A DNA stretch of 44,140 nucleotides from RGIG2041 sp045578865 (GCA_045578865.1 JAZNLB010000031.1:1-44140), one strand, 5' to 3'. Shown: positions 5,467-14,151, counted from the stretch's first letter. Made by a program: numbers and translations. The notes: generated by a model not told the origin, from the sequence alone.

Positions 5467-8100
5467 TTATTTTCCGAGAGCGGCAAGGCTTTCTTCTACT
5501 TTTGCAAGCATTTCTTTATACTTTTCGCCTTTTTTACGCTCCTCTTCTACAACGGCAGCCGGTGCTTTCGCAACGAAGCCGGCGTTGCCGAGTTTGCCTT
5601 CCACACGCTTGATTTCCGAAAGCAAGGTCTGCTTTTCTTTGGTTAAACGCTCGATTTCCTTTTCTTTGTCCACCAATTCGTCGAGTGGTAAAAATACGGT
5701 TGCACCATCTACAACAACGGAAACTGCGTTTTCTACGCTTCCTTCTTTTGTGATGGTTACGCCGGATGCACTTGCGAGTTTTTCAAAGAACATTGCACCT
5801 TTTTTAAACACATCGCCAAGTTCGGTTACGATGGTGATGTGACACTTCTTGGACGGCGCGATGTTCATCTCTGTGCGTGTATTACGGATGCTCTTGATGG
5901 CTTCCATAATGCGGCTCATATCGCCCTCAGCAGCGGTGAAATTGAGTGCATCTGTATAATGCGGCCACGCACTAATCATAATGCTTTCGCCCTCGTGCGG
6001 CAGATGTTGCCAGATTTCTTCCGTGATAAACGGCATGAACGGGTGCAAAAGTTTCATCGTCTCTGACAATACATAGGTAAGCACATACTGGGCGGTGTCG
6101 CGGCTCGGACAGTTTTCGTCAAAGAGTCTCGGTTTTACAAGTTCGATGTACCAGTCGCAGAAATCGTCCCATACAAAGTCGTAGAGTTTTGCAAGAGCAA
6201 CACCTAAGTCAAAGTTGTCTAAATTATCGCTGACTTCGCCGACCAAACGGTTAAACTTCGACAAAATCCATTTGTCTTCTAACTGCAAATCTGCTTCGGT
6301 TGGCAATTTGCTTTCAGTAATATCCAAATTCATCAGCACGAAGCGTGATGCATTCCAGATTTTATTGATAAAGTTACGGCTTGCCTGCACCTTTTCATCG
6401 GAGAAACGCATATCGTTACCCGGTGCATTACCGGTTGCGAGCGTAAAGCGCAATGCGTCTGCGCCGTACTTTTCTACGATTTCGAGCGGGTCGATACCGT
6501 TACCTAAGGATTTAGACATTTTTCTGCCCTGTGCGTCACGCACAAGACCATGAATAAACACATGCTTAAACGGCTCTTTCTTCATGTGTTCGGTACTTGA
6601 AAAAATCATACGCGCAACCCAGAAGAAGATGATGTCATAACCCGTTACGAGCACGGAGGTCGGGAAGAATTTTTTAAGTTCCGGTGTGTCGTGCGGCCAG
6701 CCGAGTGTCGAAAATGGCCACAGTGCGGAAGAAAACCAGGTATCGAGAACATCCGGGTCCTGTTTCATGCTGCCGCCGCACTTCGGACATTTGTCTACGG
6801 CAGTTTTGGAAACAACGGTTTCACCGCAAGCATCGCAGTAGTAGGCAGGAATTCTGTGTCCCCACCAGAGCTGACGGGAAATACACCAGTCATGCACATT
6901 TTCCATCCAGTTCAAGTAAGTCTTTGTAAAACGCTCCGGTACGAATTGTGTCTTGCCCTCGGTTACAACCTTGATTGCCTCTTTTGCAAGTGGCTCCATT
7001 TTTACAAACCACTGCTTAGAGGTAATCGGTTCTACGGTTGTGCCGCAACGGTAGCATTGACCGACATTGTGGTTGTGTGCCTCTACTTTTACAAGATAGC
7101 CTTGCTCTTCCAAATCTGCAACCATTGCTTTTCGTGCTTCGTAGCGGTCCATACCTTCGTATTTGCCGCCGAAGTGGTTAATGGTTGCATCGTCATTCAT
7201 CACCTTGATTTGCTCTAAGTTGTGACGAAGACCAACCTCAAAGTCGTTCGGGTCGTGCGCCGGGGTAATTTTTACTGCGCCTGTACCAAAATCTTTGTCT
7301 ACATAGTCATCTGCAATAATCGGAATTTCTCTGCCCACAAGCGGCAAAATCAGCATCTTGCCGACGAGGTGCGTGTATCTTTCATCTTCCGGATTTACGG
7401 CGACGGCAGTATCGCCGAGCAATGTTTCCGGACGCGTGGTTGCGATGGTTAAGTACTCATTTGTATCTTTGATAAAGTACTTGATGTGCCAGAAATGGCC
7501 TTCCTGCTCGCCGTATTCCACCTCTGCATCCGACAGTGCGGTGGTGCAGTTCGGGCACCAGTTGATGATGCGGCTGCCCTGATAAATTAAACCCTTCTTA
7601 TACAGGTTTACAAACACTTCCAAAACGGCATCGGAGCAACCTTCGTCCATGGTAAAGCGCTCTCTGTCCCAGTCGCAGGAACAACCAATTTTTTTGAGTT
7701 GGTTGATGATACGATCTCCGTACATCTTTTTCCAATCCCATACGCGCTCCAAAAACTTTTCGCGGCCGAGGTCATAGCGGGTGAGGCCCTCTTCTTTTCT
7801 AAGATTTTCTTCTACTTTAATCTGCGTAGCGATGCCGGCATGGTCCGTACCCGGTACCCACAGAGCTTCGTAGCCGCACATTCTCTTGTATCGGATTAAA
7901 ATATCCTGCAAGGTTTCATCGAGTGCGTGCCCCATGTGGAGTTGGCCCGTAACATTCGGCGGCGGGATAACGATGGTAAACGGCGGCTTCTCGCTTTTTT
8001 CGTCTGCGTGAAAATAACCGTTGTCCACCCAAAATTTGTACAATCTGTCTTCAAATTCAGACGGATCATAGTTTTTTGCAATGTTTTTTTGATCGTTCAC
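5467..8100 (-). CDS. valS: Valyl-tRNA synthetase
   Basis: 877 residues, normal for a bacterial class Ia ValRS. The Rossmann signature PPPNVTGQLHMGHAL (HMGH at 55–58) and KMSKSLGNG are both intact. The zinc-ribbon cysteines (CPKCGG) and the editing-domain motif TTRPETLLGDTAVAVNP are present. The C-terminal 60–70 residues form the typical tRNA-binding coiled coil (KEKEIERLTKEKQTL). The start is GTG at 8100 with GGAGG 8 bases upstream. It follows a small membrane-protein gene by 30 bases and probably shares its promoter (8353–8381). I see no T-box in the leader, which is noteworthy because many Firmicutes valS genes have one. Confidence 0.97.
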   Translation of the reverse strand: MNDQKNIAKNYDPSEFEDRLYKFWVDNGYFHADEKSEKPPFTIVIPPPNVTGQLHMGHALDETLQDILIRYKRMCGYEALWVPGTDHAGIATQIKVEENLRKEEGLTRYDLGREKFLERVWDWKKMYGDRIINQLKKIGCSCDWDRERFTMDEGCSDAVLEVFVNLYKKGLIYQGSRIINWCPNCTTALSDAEVEYGEQEGHFWHIKYFIKDTNEYLTIATTRPETLLGDTAVAVNPEDERYTHLVGKMLILPLVGREIPIIADDYVDKDFGTGAVKITPAHDPNDFEVGLRHNLEQIKVMNDDATINHFGGKYEGMDRYEARKAMVADLEEQGYLVKVEAHNHNVGQCYRCGTTVEPITSKQWFVKMEPLAKEAIKVVTEGKTQFVPERFTKTYLNWMENVHDWCISRQLWWGHRIPAYYCDACGETVVSKTAVDKCPKCGGSMKQDPDVLDTWFSSALWPFSTLGWPHDTPELKKFFPTSVLVTGYDIIFFWVARMIFSSTEHMKKEPFKHVFIHGLVRDAQGRKMSKSLGNGIDPLEIVEKYGADALRFTLATGNAPGNDMRFSDEKVQASRNFINKIWNASRFVLMNLDITESKLPTEADLQLEDKWILSKFNRLVGEVSDNLDNFDLGVALAKLYDFVWDDFCDWYIELVKPRLFDENCPSRDTAQYVLTYVLSETMKLLHPFMPFITEEIWQHLPHEGESIMISAWPHYTDALNFTAAEGDMSRIMEAIKSIRNTRTEMNIAPSKKCHITIVTELGDVFKKGAMFFEKLASASGVTITKEGSVENAVSVVVDGATVFLPLDELVDKEKEIERLTKEKQTLLSEIKRVEGKLGNAGFVAKAPAAVVEEERKKGEKYKEMLAKVEESLAALGK

Positions 8101-8130
8101 TTTTTATTCCTCCAAAACTGTTTTGGTTTT

Positions 8131-8319
8131 TTACATGTAATCCGGCAAAATCATGGTCATGGCTATGGCGATGCAGGCAAGCAACATCACTGCCTTTAAC
8201 AGCACGATTTCCTTTTCGTCCGGCTCTCGCTTTAAGACGCGCTCTAAAATTTTCTTTGCGCTAAATGCGATGACTGCACAGACAACGGCCAAAAAGATAC
8301 AAATGATTTTTACAATCAT
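8131..8319 (-). CDS. Small two-helix membrane protein, unknown
   Basis: A 62-residue protein read from ATG 8319; an in-frame TTG at 8328 is too close to the AAAGG site. Two hydrophobic stretches (about residues 2–20 and 40–58) flank a charged loop (KKILERVLKREPDEKE), so it is probably a small inner-membrane protein. It has its own good promoter and runs 30 bases upstream of valS. I recognise no family. Confidence 0.6.
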   Translation of the reverse strand: MIVKIICIFLAVVCAVIAFSAKKILERVLKREPDEKEIVLLKAVMLLACIAIAMTMILPDYM

Positions 8320-8352
8320 GGCTTTCAAACCTTTCTAATATCAATCCTTATT

Positions 8353-8381
8353 ATTTTATTGTAAAATCGTTTAAAAGTCAA
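8353..8381 (-). promoter_or_regulatory. Sigma-A promoter for the small membrane protein–valS unit
   Basis: On the minus strand: TTGACT (8376–8381), 17-base spacer, TAAAAT (8353–8358). The transcript would start near 8346 and has no room for a T-box. Confidence 0.75.
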
Positions 8382-8390
8382 GTGTTTAAC

Positions 8391-8456
8391 AGGTTTTCGC
8401 TTGCTTTCGCTGTAGGTATTGCGAAGGCGGAGCCGACTTTGCGAAACGATGTGGTT
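8391..8456. repeat. GC-rich element with internal inverted arms, possible dispersed repeat
   Basis: Between two AT-rich promoter regions sits a GC-richer block with arms TTTCGC (8395–8400) and GCGAAA (8441–8446) and several internal TTCGC/GCGAA copies. It has no open frame of note. It looks like an inserted small repeat in the intergenic gap upstream of yetF; I cannot confirm copies elsewhere. Confidence 0.3.
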
Positions 8457-8567
8457 TTTTGCGGAGTTACATATAGTATTATACCAAATAAAGCACAGGT
8501 GGTCAAGGGTGACAAAACTGTATAAAAACCCCATTTTGGGCAAGGCTAGATAGCGGAGGTGCTATGT

Positions 8568-9260
8568 ATGTTTGTACTTATTTTGCGTGCGTTACTTTTG
8601 TATTTGCTGGTGATGTTTTCTTTGCGGCTGATGGGGAAACGGCAGGTGGGACAACTGCAGCCCGCAGAACTTGTTATTGCCATTATGATTTCCGATGTGG
8701 CATCCATACCGATGCAAAATACGGGAGTGCCGCTGCTCAGTGGTGTTATACCGATTTGCATTCTGGTCATTGCTGAACTTTCCATATCGTATGTTTCTTT
8801 AAAAAGTCGAAAATTGCGCGTGGCGTTTTCGGGTAGTCCAAGTGTTTTGGTGCACAAAGGGGTGCTTGATGAAAAGGAGATGGAGCGCCAGCGCTTTAAT
8901 ATTGACGATTTGCTGGAGGAGTTGCGTACGCTCGGTTATCCGAATGTGTCACAGATTGAATATGCCATCTTGGAAACGGGCGGACAAATCAGTGTGATTC
9001 CGAAAAGCGCAGCAAGAAATGTCACGGTCGGAGATTTACAGCTCAAGGTGCGTCAGGAGGTGTTGCCGTATGCGCTTATTACGGATGGGCATATAGATAT
9101 TACCGAACTTGCGCGTGCAGGCAAAAACAAAAACTGGCTTGAAAAACAACTCAAACAACGGCATATTAAAAATGCAAAAGAGGTATTTTTAGCCTCCTTA
9201 GATGAACAAGGAGAGTTGTTTATACAGACAAAGCAAAAAAAAGGCGGTATGAACAAGTGA
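8568..9260 (+). CDS. YetF family (DUF421) membrane protein
   Basis: 230 residues from ATG 8568, preceded by GGAGGTG at 8555–8561. Three N-terminal membrane helices (about residues 2–85) contain the family hallmark MGKRQVGQLQPAELVIAIMISDVASIPM. A cytoplasmic region follows with FNIDDLLEELRTLGYPN and ILETGGQISVIPK, as in YetF/YkjA/YrbG. The tail is Lys/Gln-rich. The stop codon overlaps the start of a DUF4363 gene by 4 bases, a pairing frequent in spore-forming Firmicutes. The molecular role is not established; family members are linked to the membrane and to sporulation or germination in Bacillus. Confidence 0.88.
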   Translation: MFVLILRALLLYLLVMFSLRLMGKRQVGQLQPAELVIAIMISDVASIPMQNTGVPLLSGVIPICILVIAELSISYVSLKSRKLRVAFSGSPSVLVHKGVLDEKEMERQRFNIDDLLEELRTLGYPNVSQIEYAILETGGQISVIPKSAARNVTVGDLQLKVRQEVLPYALITDGHIDITELARAGKNKNWLEKQLKQRHIKNAKEVFLASLDEQGELFIQTKQKKGGMNK

Positions 9261-9637
9261 GAAGGTTTATTTTTGCAATGGTTTTATTGGCTGTTGTTTT
9301 AGGCGGCGGGGGAGCGTTTCAATGGATGCTTGATAATTTCGGAGAAGAGATGCAAGTGCGTTGTACGGCAGTGGAGCATTGTGCGAAAACGGAGGACTGG
9401 GAAGTGTTGGAGCAACAGGTGCAGGCGTTTGAAAAATTCTGGGATAAGAAAGAAACAATACTTACCTATATTGTTGACCATGGACATTTAAATATTATAT
9501 CTTCTGCGCTTGGCGAACTGCGGATGGCAACGGATACAAAGGACATCGAGCGAGCACTTTCTGCGAATATACGCATGCGCTGCGAAGCAAGCGACATTGT
9601 GGAAGATGCGCGTTTTCGGCCGGAAAATATATTTTAA
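9257..9637 (+). CDS. DUF4363 family protein
   Basis: 126 residues starting at GTG 9257, whose first four bases overlap the YetF stop (GTGA), implying translational coupling. An N-terminal hydrophobic segment (FIFAMVLLAVVLGGGGAF) could be a signal anchor. The rest is helical, with a repeated Trp-Asp/Lys pattern (DWEVLEQQVQAFEKFWDKKE) typical of DUF4363. It probably sits outside the membrane and acts with the YetF-like partner. The function is unknown. Confidence 0.8.
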   Translation: MRRFIFAMVLLAVVLGGGGAFQWMLDNFGEEMQVRCTAVEHCAKTEDWEVLEQQVQAFEKFWDKKETILTYIVDHGHLNIISSALGELRMATDTKDIERALSANIRMRCEASDIVEDARFRPENIF

Positions 9638-9658
9638 AAAGAAAATGTGCGATTTGTA

Positions 9659-9687
9659 TTGAAAAAAAGTGAAAAAAGGTATATAAT
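9659..9687 (+). promoter_or_regulatory. Sigma-A promoter for nifS–nifU
   Basis: TTGAAA (9659–9664), 17-base spacer, TATAAT (9682–9687), 43 bases before the nifS start. No Rrf2/IscR gene accompanies the operon. Confidence 0.75.
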
Positions 9688-9730
9688 AACTCTGTTTGGG
9701 ATTTAACAAACTTGTTTAAGGAGGAAAACC

Positions 9731-10912
9731 ATGGGCAATACGATTTATATGGACAATTCCGCCACAACGCCGCTCAGGCGTGAGGTTTTAGATGCGATGA
9801 TGCCGTATTTGACAGAAGAATTTGGCAACGCATCTTCTATATATTCTACCGGCCGCAGTGCAAGGGCGGCGGTGGATGCGGCAAGAGAAACGGTTGCAAA
9901 TGCGCTCGGTGCCAAGCCGGCTGAAATTTATTTTACGGCTTGCGGCTCAGAGGCGGACAACTGGGCAATCAAGGGTGTGGCGTATGCGTGCCAAAGCAAG
10001 GGTAAGCATATTATAACTTCTGCGATTGAGCATCATGCGGTTTTGCATACTGTGCAGTATCTGGAAAAGCAGGGCTTTGAGGTTACATACCTGCCGGTAG
10101 ACGAAACCGGTCTTGTAAGCCCGGCAGATTTGGAGGCAGCAATTCGCCCGGATACCATTTTGGTAAGCATTATGTTTGCAAACAATGAAATCGGTACAAT
10201 TCAGCCGATTGCAGAACTTGTAAAAATCACTAAGGCACACGGCGTACTGTTTCACACAGATGCGGTGCAGGCGATTGGCAATGTGGAAATTGATGTAAAG
10301 ACGCTCGGCGTGGACATGCTTTCGGTTTCAGCGCACAAGATTTCCGGTCCGAAGGGCGTGGGTGCGTTGTATGTGCGTACAGGCGTGCGTTTAGACAACT
10401 TCATGCATGGTGGCGCGCAGGAACGCAGTCGCAGAGCAGGCACGGAAAATGTAGCTGGCATTGTTGGTTTTGCAAAAGCAATGGAACTTGCAACAACAGA
10501 TATTGAGGCGCATATTCAAAAACTGACAGCGATGCGTGAGCGTTTGATTACGGGCATTGAGGAGAAAATTCCGTACTGTCGTTTAAACGGACACAGAGAG
10601 CAAAGACTTTGCACGAATGTGAATTTCTCTTTTCGGTATATTGAGGGGGAGGCACTTTTGCTGATGCTGGATATGTACGGTATTGCGGCTTCCAGCGGCT
10701 CGGCTTGTACATCCGGCTCACTTGATCCGTCGCATGTGCTTTTGGCGATTGGTCTGCCGCATGAAATTGCACATGGCTCGCTTCGGTTAAGTTTAGGAGA
10801 TATGAATACACAAGAGGAAGTAGACAAGGTGATTGAGGCGCTTGTGCCGATTGTACAACGCTTGCGAGAGATGTCGCCTTTGTATGAGGAGGTAGCAAAA
10901 AATGTACAGTGA
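9731..10912 (+). CDS. nifS: Cysteine desulfurase, NifS/IscS type
   Basis: Takes sulfur from L-cysteine, giving alanine and an enzyme persulfide for Fe-S cluster assembly. It has 393 residues. The N-terminus YMDNSATTPLR is typical; the PLP Lys is K203 in SVSAHKISGPKG; the persulfide Cys is C326 in SSGSACTSGS. The segment around C326 is of the group I (NifS/IscS) kind rather than the SufS kind. AAGGAGG precedes ATG 9731. Its 3' end overlaps the scaffold gene by 11 bases, so the two are made together. Whether the product serves housekeeping Fe-S assembly or tRNA thiolation cannot be separated here; the partner argues for Fe-S. Confidence 0.94.
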   Translation: MGNTIYMDNSATTPLRREVLDAMMPYLTEEFGNASSIYSTGRSARAAVDAARETVANALGAKPAEIYFTACGSEADNWAIKGVAYACQSKGKHIITSAIEHHAVLHTVQYLEKQGFEVTYLPVDETGLVSPADLEAAIRPDTILVSIMFANNEIGTIQPIAELVKITKAHGVLFHTDAVQAIGNVEIDVKTLGVDMLSVSAHKISGPKGVGALYVRTGVRLDNFMHGGAQERSRRAGTENVAGIVGFAKAMELATTDIEAHIQKLTAMRERLITGIEEKIPYCRLNGHREQRLCTNVNFSFRYIEGEALLLMLDMYGIAASSGSACTSGSLDPSHVLLAIGLPHEIAHGSLRLSLGDMNTQEEVDKVIEALVPIVQRLREMSPLYEEVAKNVQ

Positions 10913-11336
10913 ACAGGTAATGGACCATTTCGCAAATCCACGCAATGTCGGTGAGATTGAAGATGCCAATGCAGTCGGTCAAGTCGGCAATGCAAAGTGT
11001 GGCGATATTATGAAAATGTATATGAAAATCAATGACGATGGCATCATTGAGGATGTGAAATTCAAGACCTTTGGTTGCGGTGCCGCAGTTGCGACGAGTT
11101 CTATGGCTACCGAGCTTGTCATGGGTAAGCATATCGATGAAGCGCTCAGCCTGACCAATAAGGCGGTTATGGATGCGCTCGGTGGTTTGCCGCCGGCAAA
11201 AATCCATTGTTCGGTATTGGCGGAAGAAGCCATCCATGCGGCAATTGACGATTACTATACCCGAAAAGGTATTCCGAATCCGAAGCCGCGCAAGTGCGAT
11301 GGTTGCTGTGAAAGTTGCGGTCATCATCACGAATAA
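10902..11336 (+). CDS. nifU: Fe-S cluster scaffold, NifU/IscU type, with a Cys/His-rich tail
   Basis: 144 residues. It carries all three scaffold cysteines: C33 with D35 (AKCGD), C59 (FGCG) and C103 (IHCSVLAEEA). It would accept sulfur from the overlapping nifS product and build Fe-S clusters for transfer. After the usual end near residue 125 it has a tail with C132, C135, C136 and C139 followed by three histidines, which may bind an extra metal or cluster. ATG 10902 lies inside nifS with GAGGAGG upstream. Compared with the NifU-like protein at 2459–3151, this is the classical scaffold. Confidence 0.94.
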   Translation: MYSEQVMDHFANPRNVGEIEDANAVGQVGNAKCGDIMKMYMKINDDGIIEDVKFKTFGCGAAVATSSMATELVMGKHIDEALSLTNKAVMDALGGLPPAKIHCSVLAEEAIHAAIDDYYTRKGIPNPKPRKCDGCCESCGHHHE

Positions 11337-11342
11337 GGGAAC

Positions 11343-11369
11343 AAAGCACTGTCCTAGGACGGTGCTTTT
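11343..11369 (+). terminator. Terminator after nifSU
   Basis: AAAGCACTGTCC pairs with GGACGGTGCTTT around a TA turn (one T·G pair), followed by T and further T-rich sequence. Confidence 0.8.
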
Positions 11370-11381
11370 AATTGCTTTTTC

Positions 11382-11413
11382 TTGCTTTTTCGTGATAAAT
11401 ACAGTATACTGTA
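11382..11413 (+). promoter_or_regulatory. Promoter of the NSS transporter with a palindrome over the -10 box
   Basis: TTGCTT (11382–11387), 17-base spacer, TATACT (11405–11410). The -10 lies inside the perfect 14-base palindrome TACAGTATACTGTA (11400–11413), a plausible operator for a dimeric repressor. Confidence 0.6.
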
Positions 11414-11443
11414 TGTACTAAACAATAAGCGAGGTTTATGTTT

Positions 11444-12811
11444 ATGCAAAGAGAAAAATTTTCGTCCAGACTTGGTTTTTTGCTGATTTCGGCGGGTTGC
11501 GCTATCGGACTTGGTAATGTATGGAGATTTCCGTACATCGTCGGTCAATACGGCGGTGCGGCGTTCGTATTGTTATATTTGGCGTTTTTGGTGTTCATGG
11601 GACTGCCGATTATGGTTATGGAACTTTCGGTTGGTCGCGGCAGCCAAAAAAGCATCGCCATGTCCTTTGATGCTTTGGAGAAAAAGGGCTCTAAATTTCA
11701 TTATTACAAATTCATTGCTGCAGCGGGCAACTATCTTTTGATGATGTTTTATACCACGGTTGCCGGCTGGATGCTGATTTACTGCAAAAAGTTAATTTGC
11801 GGTGAAATGGTGGGCGTGACGACGCAGCAAGCCGGAGAGGTGTTTGCTGCTGTTACGGAAAATCCTGCGGGAATGACGCTGGCGATGGCGATTGTGGTTA
11901 TTGGTTGCTTCGCAGTTTGCTCTGTTGGATTGCAAAAGGGCGTGGAAACGGTTACAAAATGGATGATGCTGGCGCTTTTAGCCATTTTGATGGTGCTTGT
12001 CGGCAATTCTATGGCAATGCCGGGGGCGCTTGAAGGTCTTAAATTCTATCTGTATCCGGATTTTGGAAAGCTGATGGAGGCAGGTTTGTTTAATGCGATT
12101 TTTGATGCAATGGGACAGGCGTTTTTTACACTTAGTATCGGTATGGGCTCAATTGCCATTTTTGGAAGTTACATAGACAAACAACATTCGCTTACAAGTG
12201 AAGCTGTACGCATTACCCTCTTGGATACGGGTGTCGCATTTATGGCTGGTTTAATCATTTTTCCGGCGTGCTTTACTTACGGAGTGAATCCTGATGCAGG
12301 TCCAAACCTTATTTTTGTAACGCTGCCTAATGTGTTTGCCGCAATGCCCGGTGGACGCATCTGGGGATCTATGTTTTTCGTTTTCCTGCTGTTTGCAGCG
12401 CTTTCCACAGTTATAGCAGTATTTGAAAATATTGTTTCGTTCTGGATGGATCTAAAGGGTTGGAGCAGAAAAAAGACAGTGCTTATCAACGGTGTTGCAC
12501 TTTTGATTTTGTCTTTGCCGTGCGTTTTAGGCTTTAATGTGCTTTCGTTTATTGAGCCGCTCGGTGCAGGCTCCAATATCATGGATTTAGAGGATTTTAT
12601 CATCAGTAACAATATCCTGCCGCTTGGTTCTTTGGTGTACCTGGTTTTCTGTACCTATAAGTCTGGTTGGGGATGGGACAACTTTATAGAAGAGACAAAT
12701 GCCGGTGCCGGTTTAAAATTCCCAAAATCCATTCGCATTTATGCAACATATATCCTGCCGTTGATTATTTTATTTATCTTTGTTCAGGGTTATATTGCAA
12801 AATTCTTTTAA
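11444..12811 (+). CDS. Neurotransmitter:sodium symporter (NSS/SNF) family amino acid transporter
   Basis: About 455 residues. I prefer ATG 11444 because it lies 9 bases after GAGG, whereas ATG 11438 is only 3 bases away. The first helix has GCAIGLGNVWRFPYI, the unwound TM1 stretch forming the Na+ and substrate sites, followed by QYGGAAFVLLYL and the PIMVMELSVGR segment typical of the family. About 11 membrane helices are visible, the count seen in many bacterial members such as MhsT and TnaT. The likely substrate is a hydrophobic or aromatic amino acid taken up with Na+; it cannot be fixed from sequence. It has its own promoter and a downstream hairpin. Confidence 0.92.
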   Translation: MQREKFSSRLGFLLISAGCAIGLGNVWRFPYIVGQYGGAAFVLLYLAFLVFMGLPIMVMELSVGRGSQKSIAMSFDALEKKGSKFHYYKFIAAAGNYLLMMFYTTVAGWMLIYCKKLICGEMVGVTTQQAGEVFAAVTENPAGMTLAMAIVVIGCFAVCSVGLQKGVETVTKWMMLALLAILMVLVGNSMAMPGALEGLKFYLYPDFGKLMEAGLFNAIFDAMGQAFFTLSIGMGSIAIFGSYIDKQHSLTSEAVRITLLDTGVAFMAGLIIFPACFTYGVNPDAGPNLIFVTLPNVFAAMPGGRIWGSMFFVFLLFAALSTVIAVFENIVSFWMDLKGWSRKKTVLINGVALLILSLPCVLGFNVLSFIEPLGAGSNIMDLEDFIISNNILPLGSLVYLVFCTYKSGWGWDNFIEETNAGAGLKFPKSIRIYATYILPLIILFIFVQGYIAKFF

Positions 12812-12850
12812 AATAACAATGCGTAAATAACGAATTAAAAGCAAGATTTA

Positions 12851-12896
12851 TATGCAAAGCGACCGATACCCTTGTAGATAGCGGTCGCTTTGCATA
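12851..12896. terminator. Long hairpin after the NSS gene
   Basis: TATGCAAAGCGACCG (12851–12865) pairs with CGGTCGCTTTGCATA (12882–12896) around a 16-base loop. There is no T-run on the plus side, so termination may rely on the second hairpin at 12905. Confidence 0.55.
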
Positions 12897-12904
12897 AACA
12901 AACT

Positions 12905-12933
12905 AAAACGCCAAGTCAATGACTTGGCGTTTT
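12905..12933. terminator. Bidirectional terminator between NSS and ABC ATPase genes
   Basis: AAAACGCCAAGTC-AAT-GACTTGGCGTTTT, a perfect 13-bp stem with A/T ends serving both convergent genes. Confidence 0.9.
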
Positions 12934-12944
12934 GGTTTATGTAA

Positions 12945-14054
12945 TTAGTTTAAGATTGCAAGCTCTGTATCCTTATCGAAGATGTGAATCTTATTCGGGT
13001 CAATCGCAATTTTGATTGTGTCGCCGAGCTTGGAGGTGGATTTCGGGTTAACGCGTGCTGTGAACGCAACACCTTCTACGAGGAGGTAGAGGTATGTTTC
13101 CGCACCCATCATTTCCGTGATTTCAACCTTCGCATCAATTACGGAATCCGCAGCGGATGCGATGAATGCTTCGTCATCGTGCAAGTCTTCCGGACGGATA
13201 CCCATTGTTACATCCTTGCCGAAATATTCAGCCGGAATTGCTGCAACCTTTTCTGCTGCAAGCTTAATCTTGCTTGCGCCGAAGGAAAGGAATGCATCGT
13301 CATCTTCGCGAGTGAGTTTTGCATCGATAAAGTTCATCTGCGGGCTACCAATGAAACCTGCAACGAACTTGTTTGCCGGTGTGTTATAGAGGTTCATCGG
13401 GGAGTCTACCTGCTGAACGATACCGTCTTTCATAACCACAATGCGGCTACCCATTGTCATAGCTTCTGTCTGGTCATGTGTTACATAGATGAAGGTTGTC
13501 TGCAACTTCTGGTGCAGTTTACCGATTTCGGTACGCATCTGTACGCGCAGTTTCGCGTCGAGGTTGGAGAGAGGTTCGTCCATCAAGAATACTTTTGGCT
13601 CGCGCACGATAGCACGACCGAGAGCAACACGCTGTCTCTGACCACCGGAGAGCGCCTTCGGCTTTCTGTCGAGGAGGTGTTCGATATCGAGGATTTGTGC
13701 AGCCTCATGAACGCGTCTTTTAATTTCGTCACGCGGCATCTTACGCAGTTTCAAACCGAAAGCCATGTTTTCAAACACAGTCATATGCGGATAAAGAGCG
13801 TAGTTTTGGAATACCATTGCTATATCTCTGTCCTTCGGAGCAACTTCGTTTACGAGTCTGCCGTCGATGTAGAGCTCACCGTCGCTGATTTCTTCCAAAC
13901 CTGCGATCATTCTCAAGGTTGTGGACTTACCGCAACCGGAAGGACCAACGAGAATAATAAATTCCTTATCTTCGATCTCGAGATTAAAGTCGCTTACTGC
14001 AACTACACCGCCCGAGTATCTTTTGTAGATGTTCTTTAAACTTAAGTTTGCCAT
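12945..14054 (-). CDS. Sugar ABC transporter ATPase, MsmK/UgpC/MalK type
   Basis: 369 residues. The Walker A GPSGCGKST, Q-loop VFQNYALYPHMTV, signature LSGGQRQRVALGRAI, Walker B VFLMDEPLSNLD and H-loop VTHDQTEAMT are all intact. The C-terminal 130 residues form the TOBE/regulatory region seen in MalK/UgpC (MGIRPEDLH). No permease or binding protein is nearby, so it probably powers several carbohydrate importers encoded elsewhere, as MsmK and MsmX do. ATG 14054 has AAGGGG upstream. It is a single-gene unit with an extended -10 promoter. The symbol msmK or msmX would suit but is not proven. Confidence 0.93.
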   Translation of the reverse strand: MANLSLKNIYKRYSGGVVAVSDFNLEIEDKEFIILVGPSGCGKSTTLRMIAGLEEISDGELYIDGRLVNEVAPKDRDIAMVFQNYALYPHMTVFENMAFGLKLRKMPRDEIKRRVHEAAQILDIEHLLDRKPKALSGGQRQRVALGRAIVREPKVFLMDEPLSNLDAKLRVQMRTEIGKLHQKLQTTFIYVTHDQTEAMTMGSRIVVMKDGIVQQVDSPMNLYNTPANKFVAGFIGSPQMNFIDAKLTREDDDAFLSFGASKIKLAAEKVAAIPAEYFGKDVTMGIRPEDLHDDEAFIASAADSVIDAKVEITEMMGAETYLYLLVEGVAFTARVNPKSTSKLGDTIKIAIDPNKIHIFDKDTELAILN

Positions 14055-14122
14055 TGGTAGATACCCCTTTTCTTCTAGGAAAAATTATTGAAATTTTCCG
14101 TGCTGAAAAATTTACTGTATAT

Positions 14123-14151
14123 ATTATAACATACTGCAAACGCTTTTTACA
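14123..14151 (-). promoter_or_regulatory. Extended -10 promoter for the ABC ATPase gene
   Basis: Minus strand: TGT-TATAAT (TATAAT at 14123–14128, TG at 14130–14131), with only a weak -35 (TGTAAA, 14146–14151) at 17 bases. Confidence 0.6.

Noticed and set aside
10548..11330. 260-codon minus-strand frame over nifS–nifU
   Set aside because: It overlaps two well-supported genes, has no ribosome binding site and no recognisable domain.
12984..14039. 351-codon plus-strand frame opposite the ABC ATPase gene
   Set aside because: The opposite strand encodes an intact ATPase with every motif; the plus frame has Cys/His-rich composition with no domain, as expected from antisense reading.
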